A DNA stretch of 64,000 nucleotides, taken from NCBI GenBank assembly GCA_936450465.1, contig OW388292.1, forward strand, positions 26,070,652 to 26,134,651, written 5' to 3'. Below the pieces are notes generated by a model, which saw nothing but the letters and a program-made list of their open reading frames with translations, was not told where the DNA came from and made no database searches. Shown one piece after another: positions 49,679 to 64,000 of the stretch. The stretch comes from Gibbula magus. Its lineage: Eukaryota > Mollusca > Gastropoda > Trochida > Trochidae. The stretch's first letter is position 1; each line of letters opens with the position of its first letter. Made by a program: the position numbers and the translations under genes.

Positions 49679-49840
49679 AACGTCATTATTTATACTCACC
49701 ATTGATAACTCATCGGTCTGTATACCCCTCCCCTCCTGTGAGTCCGAGAGCTGCCTGCGTCCAGGCTCCAGGAGAAAGGAGTGACGTTACTGGGTCACGC
49801 CACCTTGAGTTATCAACGCTGAGTATAAATAATGACGTTT
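49679..49840. repeat. Inverted pair at the 3' end of the DIRS-like element
   Basis: The 34-bp arms 49679-49712 and 49807-49840 match at 31 of 34 positions (shared AACGTCATTATTTATACTCA). Weaker pairing extends outward (GTACGTTTTTGATT against AACGTTTTTTTATT). The 94-bp loop is GC-rich and carries the sequence that also matches the element's left end. Confidence 0.9.
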
Positions 49841-49897
49841 AATAAATAAAAAAACGTTCTATTATGCAATCTACACTTATGAGGGTCATAAGTTAAT

Positions 49898-50207
49898 GTT
49901 ATGATGATTAGTATAAAGTTGACGATGCTGATGATTCTTATGAAGTTAATTATTTTGATGGTATCAATGATGATAATAATGTTATGATGATTAGTATAAA
50001 GTTGACGATGCTGATGATTCGTTTGAAGTTAATTATGTTGATGGTGTCAATGATGATAATAATGTTACGATGATTAGTATAATGTCGAAGATGATTATGA
50101 TTCTTATGAAAGTAATTATGTTGATGATGTCAATGATAATAATAATGTGATGATGATACGAATAATGCTGATGATACTTATGATGTAATTATGCTAATGG
50201 TGTCCAT
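49898..50207 (+). repeat. 83-bp tandem repeat, GAT-rich, about 4 copies
   Basis: GTTATGATGATTAGTATAAA starts at 49898 and 49981, with diverged copies following at about 83-bp spacing. The unit itself is made of GAT/AAT triplets. Confidence 0.9.
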
Positions 50208-53200
50208 ATCGATGGTGTATCAAAAGGTGTGACATCTAATATTATAACATGTTACAAAGAGAAAACTTGTCAATACGGACAGCATAATAAGCATATAATA
50301 TTATTATATATAACTTATATTCTATGGTTCATTATGCCAGAACAAGTAAAAAGGATGTCCAATTTGTTTAATATACGATACTATTTCCCACATGGTACTT
50401 CGTCAAGACGATCTATTATAAGAACAATGTGCCATAACTGTGTCAAGTCATTGATTGGTCTTCCTAACTTTGACATTGTCTTTGAATCTGAAACAATGAT
50501 CTCGATCATTCCACTGTGAATATGGAATTGCACCTTGATTAGTAAATCAACGCCAGGTGCCAATGAAACATATTTTCGAATTAATTCAGAAACTAAAAAG
50601 TATAAAAAATATATTAAAAGTTCATCAAAATTGAAATATTTCTTTGGGTTGACCACTTTTAGAAGAATTTGAGATGTTTTGCACATACATAACTTTTAAA
50701 ACGATGTAAAAAGTTTGACAGCAAAATGGACAATGTAACAGAAGTTGCATACCAAATGCTTAAATTTTTTTAATCGATTTCTGAATTATTTAAAAGGATA
50801 CAAGGAAGCTGAAAACGAATTCGAGTGTTGAAATACATTGTAAAAAGTGTCATAAGCAAACTGAATATTCAAAACTATATGGCGTTAGCTAGGGGAGGAA
50901 GGTGTAGTATTGATGATATTAGAAATGTTAACAAATTCCATGATTATATGGGTGCACGTTGTTATGATGGTGACGACGATTATGATGACGACGCGACGAC
51001 GATGATAACGAGAACAACGTCAACACCGATGACGACGATTTGGATGATTTGTATACGTATCACGTATCTGCTTATGTCATATTTAAAATCATTGACAGTT
51101 AGTTTCAATATTGTATGTGTGTCATAAAATGAAGTTTCACATTTATTTCTCACCAAATAAAACATACGATATATAGCCAATATACGGAGCTGTCAACATA
51201 ACAGGTCTACATACTTGCATATCTTGCGATAATTGAGAGCACTATCGTACAGCATGGTGATATCACCCTAAGTGTCATCTTATGATCAAACGCAGACAAG
51301 CACGAGGTGGATGAACAGTGAAATGGACACCCTGCAATGGCCTGCCAATCATCCGAATGGTCAATAGCCTTACGGCAGTACTGGAGAGATAGCCCGCCTA
51401 GTGTTGTCAATTCCAACTCGCTGATAGACACGTGCTGTACATTTCAGACTCGCTTGCACGAGCTAAATGGCTACAATGAAGAGTTCTTGTAATGGGGTCG
51501 ACGGCAGTGGAGTTGACAGACCGGTCCCCCCATTGAGCCCTGCGATCCCCAAGCCCATCAGCCAGTGATGGGGGGATTAGCTACCTCAGGGGAGGGGCAA
51601 GGACTCCGTACATTGACAACTGTCATCGGGAGCTTAGCCAGGGATTTACACGTTTCGAAAAGCCCTTTGTTAGTCTTTAAACAACTGAGTTGGAATAGCG
51701 ACGGGAAGCATTACTGGCTTAGCCGTGCTGGACATATTTGGTTGGCATTTCCTCCCATCCGAACTGAGGACAAAACTCGTCCCAAATGAGCGGCGGATTG
51801 TCAACATGCATTGATATATTTGGCCCACTATTGTATGCAACTGTGTACAGTCAAGAATCGTGGTTAACGTCATGTGTATTTAGTCAAGGCTTTAGATTAA
51901 ATATGGGCGCCCCGAACAGGGATAAAACCCTTTGAAATGACAATGAGATATCTGTAAAGGATAATGCCCCATTATGAATCTCATTCCAGTCCAGACGATA
52001 ATCTGTCTCTTGTCCCACAACTGAATTCAAGACTTAATAGATTCCAAGATAAACAAAGTGGAGTTAACCCATGTACAGGTAGGGAACAACATCGATATCA
52101 TCTAATACCCAGTGGGTTAAGGTGTGGTGTATAACTAAATTGTAAAATGACATAATGTCCAGAAGTATATTATACAAATAGCAACAAAAAAACCCTTTGA
52201 TTCCACACTTTTTATTTTTCTGTTGCCACAACCTCTTATGTACAGTTCACAAACAATTCACCGACACACAACATCTAAGTAAATTAAGGTTACATAGAAT
52301 ACTCCATCCAGCTGAGAATCGGTACCATTGTAAAGAGGGAAATGCCTATCTGCACCTAGTAGCAGGATGAGGTATGTACTCTGAGTAGAAACTGAATAAA
52401 GATGTGCTACGATGCTTGTCATAATGAAGTGAAGAAGGGAAGTACGGTTCCTTTGGCAGCTCATAAGTTGGAATTAGTACTGTAAATGTTTGGAAATAGG
52501 GTAGGATGTCCAAGAAGACTTTGCCGGAAAGCATTGTTTTCGAGTTGGATACAGATGGAAGTCTGACGGAGCTAGATCAGACGAGTAGGGTGAGTAGGCC
52601 TACTAATAACGTTTAACCCATCGTCACTGATCGCTGACCTATTGTCTCCTGTCCGTCGTAGTGTTACACCTATCGAGTCGAAACCCCCCTCATTTCCAAA
52701 GTCTCAATACTTAACTCGCCCCTGCCACACATGAATTCAGCGTATTTTATTCATGAAAGAAATGGATTGTTTAACAGACCCAGTTGACTAATATATATAC
52801 AAAATACAAAACTACAAAAATCATAACAAATGTACTAAATGTATCCTCGGTTTATTTCGTGGTTAGTTTATACAGTTGATATAAGCCATAGAATAATCTA
52901 AATAGTTTTGATGCAATAGTAAATTGGTGAAATAGATTGCATATATTGTGTAGGATACGTCCACTTGGCAGTGGTAGACGCAGGAACATTTTTCCTATCC
53001 TATCATGGATGGTGTCAAACCATTTTTCTGCAAATACTTACTCACTGTTCTTACCTCGACATTGTGTAGTGTTGGATACAACAGCAGCACTTGATAGAGT
53101 TGACCTCAATCATAAATGATTTGGACATTTGTACGAGTAACCCATAACACAAAACTGCACTTCAATGAGTAGCATCACTGAGTTGCATGAGTTCAATTCG

Positions 53201-53631
53201 ATGCTGATTATCTATCGATCACCTCTCGTATTGATTGAAAGCGATTCTAAGTTAAATAGTCAAGTAATCATTGTTGAGTCAACTTATTTCAGCTTCACTC
53301 TACCTGTAGGACATGGTAGTCAAAGTCTCGTACTTCTACGGATTAATCCAAAGTCTGCACCGAACCTTCGCCAGCCATTATCAATGTACATACTATACAT
53401 AATATCATATATCTTAAAAAAGAATTGGAGTCATGTGTTGTGTACGTGTATGCAGTAACTGTTTCATTCAACATGTAATGTATTACTTTTTTTACTTACA
53501 AATGTTTGTTCATGTAACTGTTGGTAGCGGACTTCTGGAAGCTAATTCAGTCTAGTCAACTCTCTCAAGCTGAATATAATATGATCACACAAACAGACCG
53601 TCACTTTTTCGCGCAGGCTACGTTCATTTTT
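50208..53631. other. Single-copy DNA without recognised gene
   Basis: Contains a short GAC/GATGAC triplet tract at 50967-51035. The part 51440-52080 is GC-balanced, repeat-free and unlike the AT-rich flanks, with no frame longer than 75 codons. The rest is AT-rich. Frames of 60-100 codons show no recognised domain. Confidence 0.45.
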
Positions 53632-53895
53632 ATGCCCCCGAATCGGAGATTCCGGGGATATACTGTCCGTCTGTCTGTCAGTGTGGTTGTCCACAAAAAA
53701 ACTTTAACCTTGGCCATAATATTGGATAACTCAGAGCTAGGGCTTTCATACTTGGCACGTGCATACCTTGTAACCATACCTTTCAGATGAGGTCATCATA
53801 TTTGACCCTGTGACCTTGACCTTGCCGCAGTGGACATCTTCAGAAAACTTTAACCTTGGCCATAACTTTGGTATATCCGGGGGCATCCGTGTTTA
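53632..53895. mobile_element. Short MITE-like element with CCCCCG tips
   Basis: Begins ATGCCCCCGAATCGGAGATT, folding back at once on CCGGGG, and ends TATCCGGGGGCAT; the outer ATGCCCCCG and CGGGGGCAT form the terminal inverted pair. Inside, CTTTAACCTTGGCCATAA occurs twice (53702 and 53850) along with CTGTGACCTTGACCTTG. From memory this style of element is common in mollusc genomes; I could not check that here. No coding capacity. Confidence 0.7.
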
Positions 53896-55844
53896 ACAAA
53901 CACATCTTGTTCTTTCATTTCTTCAATCGTAGTTATTGTTTTCACAATACGTCTACCACCTGCTTAATTTGATGTGATATCTTAAAGAGAAATATGTAAT
54001 TTTATCAAATTACTTTTAAAAACAAGTAAGATTTACCATAGGCATATTTAGAACAAGATATCCCGTCAACGACTTGATGATTCAGAACTGCAACTCATTA
54101 CTGACGTCCCACCGGTTCTCTAGTACAAAGGCTGCATTATATTGTTGTTCTAGAAAGGCAACTACATTGCAACGAATTTACATTGGTGTTAGAGATTATG
54201 TTCCAGTTTAAAATATTTGTTCGACAAATAAACCGAGTGACGGACCATTTGTGCTGAACAAAATGCAACGTCCGTCCTATTTTATCATTTCAATCATCAA
54301 CTTGGCCGTCAGACATCTTCGACAAAGTCTGTTTCTTTTGATGTCCTTAAAAAATGAAAACTGTCTGAGATTAAAATACATATTTTTTAAATCTGAATCA
54401 TTCATCAGTATGTGTTGTAGTTCGGTAAAATTATTCAAGGCTGAACATCCGAAGAAGCGTATTGAACAAGTTAACACCTTGTTTAAGCTGTACGGTGAAT
54501 AAAAACTGTCGTGTGGTAGTAGGTGAAGAGTCTTCCACAGCGTCAGTGTGATTCATTTCTAATCGTAGTGACACACATCCAGCAGATGTTACCAAGAGCC
54601 TTATATTAACGAAAGAAATAGTAAAACATCGTAGAAATAGGTGAAGTAAAAAAACAAAACTCAAGAGCTAGTGATAAACTTGTACCCGCTAAAGTGAAGA
54701 AATTCTGCTGAAATAGCAGTTCATTTGAACTGCTGGAAGTCGAGATTTATTTCGAAATTTAATAATTGAGGTTGTCTCTCGGTTTTATTATCGGTGGTTT
54801 ATGTTACTTGATGAGACCTTTTTTCATTGTTTACGAATGTATCTGTCATCGAAATATGAATATATATAACTGTGGGATACAGATGTGAATAAAAACATCA
54901 CATTTCATACTTTGAAAAGAAAAGTTGTATTCAGGAAACATTAATGTAACTTAGGTTTTCAGCCACATACACGGAGTTTAATATCTCAACTTAACACTTC
55001 TCCTTTAGATTATCAGGACCTGTATCATCGGTATAGTTTGCATGGTTAATTCGCAAACTTCGACTGCGTATTATGATCTGTATGAACAGCATAATGAACT
55101 GTAGATTATGAGTTGATAGGTCATTGCGATCCCTAGCTGTTCACTTTAGGGAATATTTTAAAATCAAAACGTCTTATGATAACCACTTAGCTTTCTGAAA
55201 TATACTCAAGGAATTGCATGCATATGTTTGTAACATGAAGTAGTCACATTTATAACCATTTCAATACACACATTTGCAAAATATAAAAATGTATAATTAT
55301 ACATATCCGTGTGTTCATTACACTTACAAGCAGATATTTTTCAATCATCAGGCGTATCAATGTGCTGAGCAGCATTTGTCTAAATATAGATACGTTGTGT
55401 GCATATTTCCATATCAGTTTAATTTTTCCCTGTGAAAACTTTAGAAGCAGAGAAATGGGATATCGACCATTACTACATGGAAACTTATGAACTTTTATGA
55501 AATATGTTATGACAGTTGCTTCTCCGTCACTCGATGCTGATGATAATATGGTATGTTTATAACATGTTCACTCCAACATATGATCGTCGAACTGCAGATG
55601 TTGTATACATAAGTAATATCTTGGTAAAACAGACAAATAGGAACGGAACCTGCTACTGAACGCTGCTGAGTACCGAACATGTATATACAACAACAACAAC
55701 AACATTCTTTTATGACAACAAAACTACTGTACCCAATTGCACTGCGGAAAGGGAACATTTGTAAAACCTAACAATTCAGTGTACCCACACTATTCATTAA
55801 CTATATGGGAGCTTTTTGTTATAAAGAAAATTGACAAAAGTAAT
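53896..55844. other. AT-rich DNA without recognised feature
   Basis: Only a CAA microsatellite at 55688-55706 and chance-length frames (54251-54502, 54431-54664, 55507-55758) are visible. Confidence 0.5.
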
Positions 55845-56507
55845 GCCCCTGTCACACTTCTGCGTATCCTCCTTCCTTATGAGTTGCACTTGGATATTAT
55901 TTCATACGCGGTTTATTCACGACTGGATTTGTATTGGTTTTTGATCAAATAAAATCTTAACTCTCCGTCAAAGAACATATTCTCAAAATTTGAGTTTTCT
56001 AACATTACTGGGTCTTGGGGAGAGGTCGTTTAAGATTTAAGGGTGGACCTCTGTTAACGTCCATGAATGAACAAAATAATATCTCCATCAAACAAAGATG
56101 CTATTCTTTAAATTTAAGTTCCTATGTCAACTGGTATCAGAGAGGAAATGTACAAACTTTAATCCCCTAAGTGCAAGCTACCTCCCCACAAAATTTCAGT
56201 TTGGGGAGTGCAGCGGTTTTGGAGAAGAAGTCGAAAATGTGAGTCATCTGGTACAGCAAAATAGTGACACGAAAATCATGTCCATCTCATATGCATCAAC
56301 TACGCATTTCATACGCATCTTACACGCATCCCGTACGCATCTCATATGCTATGGTCGCAAACTGTTCGCTTCAAGTGTGAAACAAGTAAGGAAAAGTACT
56401 AAAAATAGAACTTTAATTTTGAGCGTGTCGGTTGCGTATACAATATTTTTATGCGCAACTCATACGCACTCATACGCACTTATTATACGCTAAAGTGTGG
56501 AAGGGCC
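55845..56507. mobile_element. 0.66-kb MITE-like element with GCGTATG-rich ends
   Basis: The left tip GCCCCTGTCACACTTCTGCG and the reverse complement of the right tip GGCCCTTCCACACTTTAGCG match at about 15 of 20. Subterminal CATACGCA motifs occur at least six times near the right end (56290-56490) and as TGCGTAT and CATACGC near the left. Repeated subterminal motifs next to inverted tips are typical of transposase-binding regions. The flanks (AAT left, CAT right) give no clear target duplication. The 131-codon frame at 56098-56493 lies within it and shows no transposase motif. Confidence 0.6.
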
Positions 56508-59720
<3,213 letters not shown>

Positions 59721-60033
59721 GAAAGAGAGGGAGGGAGAAATTAAAGACAGCGAGACAGGAATAGGAACAGGGACAGGTAAACAGAGATTTCATGAGTGCA
59801 AGCACAGACACAGACATAGATGGAGTTGAAGCCCGAAGGGTAGGCAAAGATGGACACATTGACACAGATAGAGACTGTGACAGAGACAATGGGAGGCAGA
59901 ATAATATAAGATATTGTGGAATAGAATATTTTGAACGAGTAGGTTAGAGAGTTACAGATACATTGAGACTTGTGAAGAGACATGCGAGACACAAAACGGT
60001 CCACAACAAGAAAAGAGTGTCACATTCTCTGTG
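59721..60033. other. Purine-rich decaying flank, no recognised gene
   Basis: A transition between the GA/CAGA block and the 36-bp array; degenerate GACAGA phrases fade out by about 59900. Confidence 0.55.
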
Positions 60034-63000
60034 TGAATACCAGCAACTAACCATGTGTTAACCAGGTAAAGAGTACCAGCAACTAACCATGTGTAAACCA
60101 GGTAAACAGAACCAGCAACTAACCATGTGTAAACCAGGTAAAGAGTACCAGCAACTAACCGTGTGTAAACCAGGTAAAGAGTACCAGCAACTAACCATGT
60201 GTAAACCAGGTAAAGAATACCAGCAACTAACCATGTGTAAACCAGGTAAAGAATACCAGCAACTAACCATGTGTTAACCAGGTAAAGAATACCAGCAACT
60301 AACCGTGTGTTAACCAGGTAAACAGAACCAGCAAGTAACCATGTGTAAACCAGGTAAAGAATACCAGCAACTAACCGTTTGAAACCAGGTAAAGAATACC
60401 AGCAACTATCCGTGTGTAAACCAGGTAAAGAGTACCAGCAACTAACCGTGTGTTAACCAGGTAAACAGAACCAGCAAGTAACCATGTGTAAACCAGGTAA
60501 GGAATACCAGCAACTAACCGTTTGTAAACCAGGTAAAGAGTACCAGCAACTAACCATGTGTAAACCAGGTTAAGAGTACCAGCAACTAACCGTGTGTAAA
60601 CAAGGTAAAGAGTACCAGCAACTAACCGTTTGTAAACCAGGTAAAGAGTACCAGCAACTAACCGTGTGTAAACAAGGTAAAGAATAACAGCAACTATCCG
60701 TGTGTAAACCAGGTAAAGAGTACCAGCAACTAACCGTGTGTTAACCAGGTAAACAGAACCAGCAAGTAACCATGTGTAAACCAGGTAAGGAATACCAGCA
60801 ACTAACCGTTTGTAAACCAGGTAAAGAGTACCAGCAACTAACCATGTGTAAACCAGGTTAAGAGTACCAGCAACTAACCGTGTGTAAACAAGGTAAAGAG
60901 TACCAGCAACTAACCGTTTGTAAACCAGGTAAAGAGTACCAGCAACTAACCGTGTGTAAACAAGGTAAAGAATACCAGCAACTAACAGTTTGTAAACCAG
61001 GTAAAGAGTACCAGCAACTAACCATGTGTAAACCAGGTTAAAAGTACCAGCAACTAACCATGTGTAAACAAGGTAAAGAATACCAGTAACTAAAAAAGTG
61101 TAAACAAGGTAAAGAGTACCAGCAACTAACCGTTTGAAAACCAGGTAAAGAATACCAGCAACTAACCGTGTGTAAACAAGGTAAATAATACCAGCAACTA
61201 ACCATGTGTAAACCAGGTAAACAGAACCAGCAACTAACCATGTGTAAAGCAGGTAAAGAATACCAGCAACTAACCGTATGTAAACAAGGTAAAGAATACC
61301 AGCAACTTACCGTGTGTAAACCAATTAAAGAGTACCAGCAACTAACCATGTGTAAACCAGGTAAAGACTACCAGCAACTAACCATGTGTAAACCAGGTAA
61401 AGAGTACCAGCAACTAACCGTGTGTGAACCAGGTAAAGAGTACCAGCAACTAACCGTTTGTAAACCAATTAAAGAGTACCAACAACTAACCGTGTGTAAA
61501 CCAATTAAAGAGTACCAGCAACTAACCGTGTGTAAACCAGGTAAAGAATACCAGCAACTAACCGTTTGTAAACCAGGTAAAGAGTACCAGCAACTAACCA
61601 TGTGTAAACCAGGTTAAGAATACCAGCAACTAACCATGTGTAAACCAGGTTAAGAATACCAGCAACTAACCATGTGTAAACCAAGTAAAGAGTACCAGCA
61701 ACTAACCATGTGTAAACCAGGTAAAGACTACCAGCAACTTACCATGTGTAAACCAGGTAAAGACTACCAGCAACTAACCATGTGTAAACCAGGTAAAGAG
61801 TACCAGCAACTAACCGTTTGTAAACCAGGTAAAGAGTACCAGCAACTAACCATGTGTAAACCAGGTTAAGAGTATCAGCAACTAACCGTGTGTAAACCAG
61901 GTAAAGAGTACCAGCAACTTACCGTGTGTAAACCAGGTAAAGAATACCAGCAATTAACCATGTGTAAATCAGGTAAAGAGTATCAGCAACTAACCGTGTG
62001 TAAACCAGGTAAAGAGTACCAGCAACTTACCGTGTGTAAACCAGGTAAAGAATACCAGCAACTAACCATGTGTAAACCAGGTAAAGAGTATCAGGAATTA
62101 ACCGTGTGTAAACCAATTAAAGAGTATCAGCAACTAGCCGTGTGTAAACCAGGTAAAGACTACCAGCAACTAACCATGTGTAAACCAGGTAAAGAATACC
62201 AGCAACTAACCATGTGTAAATCAGGTAAAGAGTATCAGTAACTAACCATGTGTAAACCAATTAAAGAGTATCAGCAACTAACCGTTTGTAAACCAGGTAA
62301 AGAATACCAGCAACTAACCATGTGTAAAGCAGGTAAAGAGTACCAGCAACTAACCGTGTGTAAACCAGGTAAAGAATACCAGCAACTAGCCGTGTGTAAA
62401 CCAGGTAAAGAATACCAGCAACTAACCGTGTGTAAACCAGGTAAAGAATACCAGCAACTAACCGTGTGTAAACCAGGTAAAGAGTACCAGTAACTAAAAA
62501 AGTGTAAACAAGGTAAAGAGTACCAGCAACTAACCGTTTGTAAACCAGGTAAAGAATACCAGCAACTAGCCGTGTGTAAACCAGGTAAAGAGTACCAGCA
62601 ACTAGCCGTGTGTAAACCAGGTAAAGAGTACCAGCAACTAACCATGTGTAAACCAGGTAAAGAGTACCAGCAACTAGCCGTGTGTAAACCAGGTAAAGAG
62701 TACCAGCAACTAACCATGTGTAAACCAGGTAAAAAGTACGAGCAACTAACCGTGTGTAAACCAGGTAAATAATACCAGCAACTAACCATGTGTAAAGCAG
62801 GTAAAGAATACCAGCAACTAACCATGTGTATAGCAGGTAAAGAATACCAGCAACTAACCATGTGTAAGGCAGGTAAAAAAATACCAGCAACTAACCATGT
62901 GTAAACCAGGTAAAGAATACCAGCAACTAACCATTTGTATATCAGGTAAAGAATACCAGCAACTAACCATCCGAAAGCAGGTAAAGAATACCAGCAACTA

Positions 63001-64000
63001 ACCATGTGTAAACCAGGTAAAGAATACTAGCAACTAACCATGTGTATAGCAGGTAAAGAATACCAGCAACTAACCATGTGTAAAGCAGGTAAAGAATACT
63101 AGCAACTAACCATGTGTAAAGCAGGTAAAGAATACTAGCAACTAACCATGTGTATAGCAAGTAAAGAATACTAGCAACTTACCATGTGTATAGCAGGTAA
63201 AGAATACCAGCAACTAACCATGTGTATAGCAGGTAAAGAATACCAGCAACTAACCATGTGTAAAGCAGGTAAAGAATACCAGCAACTAACCATGTGTAAA
63301 CCAGGTAAAGAGTATCAGCAACTAACCATGTGTATAGCAGGTAAGGAATACCAGCAACTAACCATGTGTAAAGCAGGAAAAGATTACCAGCAACTAACCG
63401 TTTGTAAACCAGGTAAAGAGAATCAGCAACTAACCATGTGCAAAGCAGGAAAAGAATACCAGCAACTAACCGTTTGTAAACCAGGTAAAGAATACCAGCA
63501 ACTAACCATGTGTAAACCAGGTAAAGAATACCAGCAACTATCCATGTGTAAACCAGGTAAAGAATACCAGCAACTAACGGAATGTAAACCAGGTAAAGAG
63601 TATCAGCAACTAACAGTGTGTAAACCAGGTAAAGAGTATCAGCAACTAACCGTGTGTAATCCAGGTAAAGAATACCAGCAACTCACCGTTTGTAAACCAG
63701 GTAAAGAATACCAGCAACTAACCGTGTATAAACCAGGTAAAGAGTACCAGCAACTAACCATGTGTAAACCAGGTAAAGAATACCAGCAACTAACCGTGTG
63801 TAAACCAGGTAAAGAATACCAGCAACTAACCGTGTGTAAACCAGGTAAAGAGTACCAGCAACTAACCATGTGTAAACCAGGTAAAGAATACCAGCAACTA
63901 ACCGTGTGTTAACCAGGTAAAGAATACCAGCAACTAACCGTTTGTATACCATGTAAAGAGTACCAGCAACTAACCATGTGTAAACCAGGTAAAGAGTACC
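60034..64000 (+). repeat. 36-bp minisatellite, at least 110 copies, runs off the window
   Basis: The unit is 36 bp: ACCATGTGTAAACCAGGTAA then AGAATACCAGCAACTA. Common variants are CATG/CGTG/CGTT, GAA/GAG, AACC/AAGC/TAGC and AATT for GGT. A length of three times twelve keeps frames open on both strands: plus MCKPGKEYQQLT, minus MVSCWYSLPGLH. Stop-creating variants (GGTTAAG, GTGTTAACC) break the plus frame many times before 63184, after which it stays open for 242 codons. A block of eight units is duplicated at 288 bp (60406 and 60694). The right end is outside the window. Confidence 0.97.

Larger units (their letters stand above)
47075..49860 (+). mobile_element. Internally deleted DIRS-like retroelement
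   Basis: In order on the plus strand: GC-rich leader, a Gag-like zinc motif (48005), the end of an RNase H domain (48298-48623), a DIRS-type post-RNase H region (48616-48900), and a tyrosine-recombinase N-terminal part (49037-49630). Ends show inverted rather than direct similarity: GTGACGTCACTTCTTTCTC near 47095 corresponds, reverse complemented, to 49779-49797, and the right end carries a strong inverted pair. Inverted termini plus recombinase instead of integrase define DIRS elements. At 2.8 kb it lacks most of Gag and all of the reverse-transcriptase core, and has many frame breaks. Base composition is markedly GC-rich against the flanks. Confidence 0.85.

Noticed and set aside
56098..56493. 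131-codon frame as the transposase of the 55.8-kb element
   Set aside because: Too short, lies across the CATACGCA motif repeats, and has no catalytic-acid pattern.
60034..64000. CRISPR array
   Set aside because: Units are contiguous 36-bp tandem repeats with no unique spacers, in a eukaryotic repeat setting. The same applies to the 31-, 33- and 35-bp arrays.

Overview
The window looks like an intergenic or intronic stretch of an invertebrate animal genome, most likely a lophotrochozoan and probably a mollusc. The reasons are the AT-rich single-copy DNA, the many short tandem repeats, degraded LINE retrotransposons whose 3' ends run into TCTG microsatellites, a DIRS-like tyrosine-recombinase retroelement, traces resembling Penelope-like elements, and several MITE families. 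The taxon is an inference from repeat style; no host gene identifies it. I found no convincing host protein-coding gene, tRNA or rRNA. Almost all long open frames are by-products of minisatellites whose unit has no stop codon in one or more frames.

Layout: 1-2254 AT-rich DNA with a 107-bp duplication and a TTAA-flanked MITE; 2255-4935 a 31-bp minisatellite with a 959-bp higher-order duplication; 6955-7340 an ACT microsatellite; 7420-8980 a 26-bp minisatellite. A 68-bp repeat array (8995-9327 and 19450-19765) is split by a 10.1-kb insertion. That insertion is a giant foldback element (9328-19447): its arms are about 98% identical at the tips and carry clusters of the palindrome CCCATGGG and many TTGACTTTG motifs. 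Inside it are a LINE tail with a recognisable empty site in the opposite arm, a second MITE copy, a 390-bp GA tract, a candidate hammerhead-ribozyme relic and a LINE reverse-transcriptase fragment.

From 19.8 to 32.6 kb the DNA is mostly single copy, with a 74-bp minisatellite (24 kb) and a degraded minus-strand LINE (25.1-26.9 kb). From 32.7 to 34.8 kb lie a very homogeneous 33-bp minisatellite, a degenerate 29-31-bp one, and AT/CATA microsatellites. Hairpin-forming inverted repeats occur at 37.05, 40.7 and 41.8 kb, and a 35-bp satellite fills 38.36-40.02 kb. A 1.46-kb TA-flanked MITE (44.72-46.18 kb) contains a nested block of 168-bp repeats. An internally deleted, frame-broken DIRS-like element occupies about 47.07-49.86 kb, followed by two more MITE-like elements (53.6 and 55.8 kb), a GA/CAGA block (58.4-59.7 kb), and a 36-bp minisatellite that runs from 60.03 kb off the end of the window.

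Roughly a quarter of the window (about 16 kb) is tandem repeat. Nothing here works as a gene set; the biology to be read is transposition history, nested insertion and minisatellite turnover. The best candidate for something undescribed is the 10.1-kb foldback element, followed by the deleted DIRS derivative and the hairpin elements.
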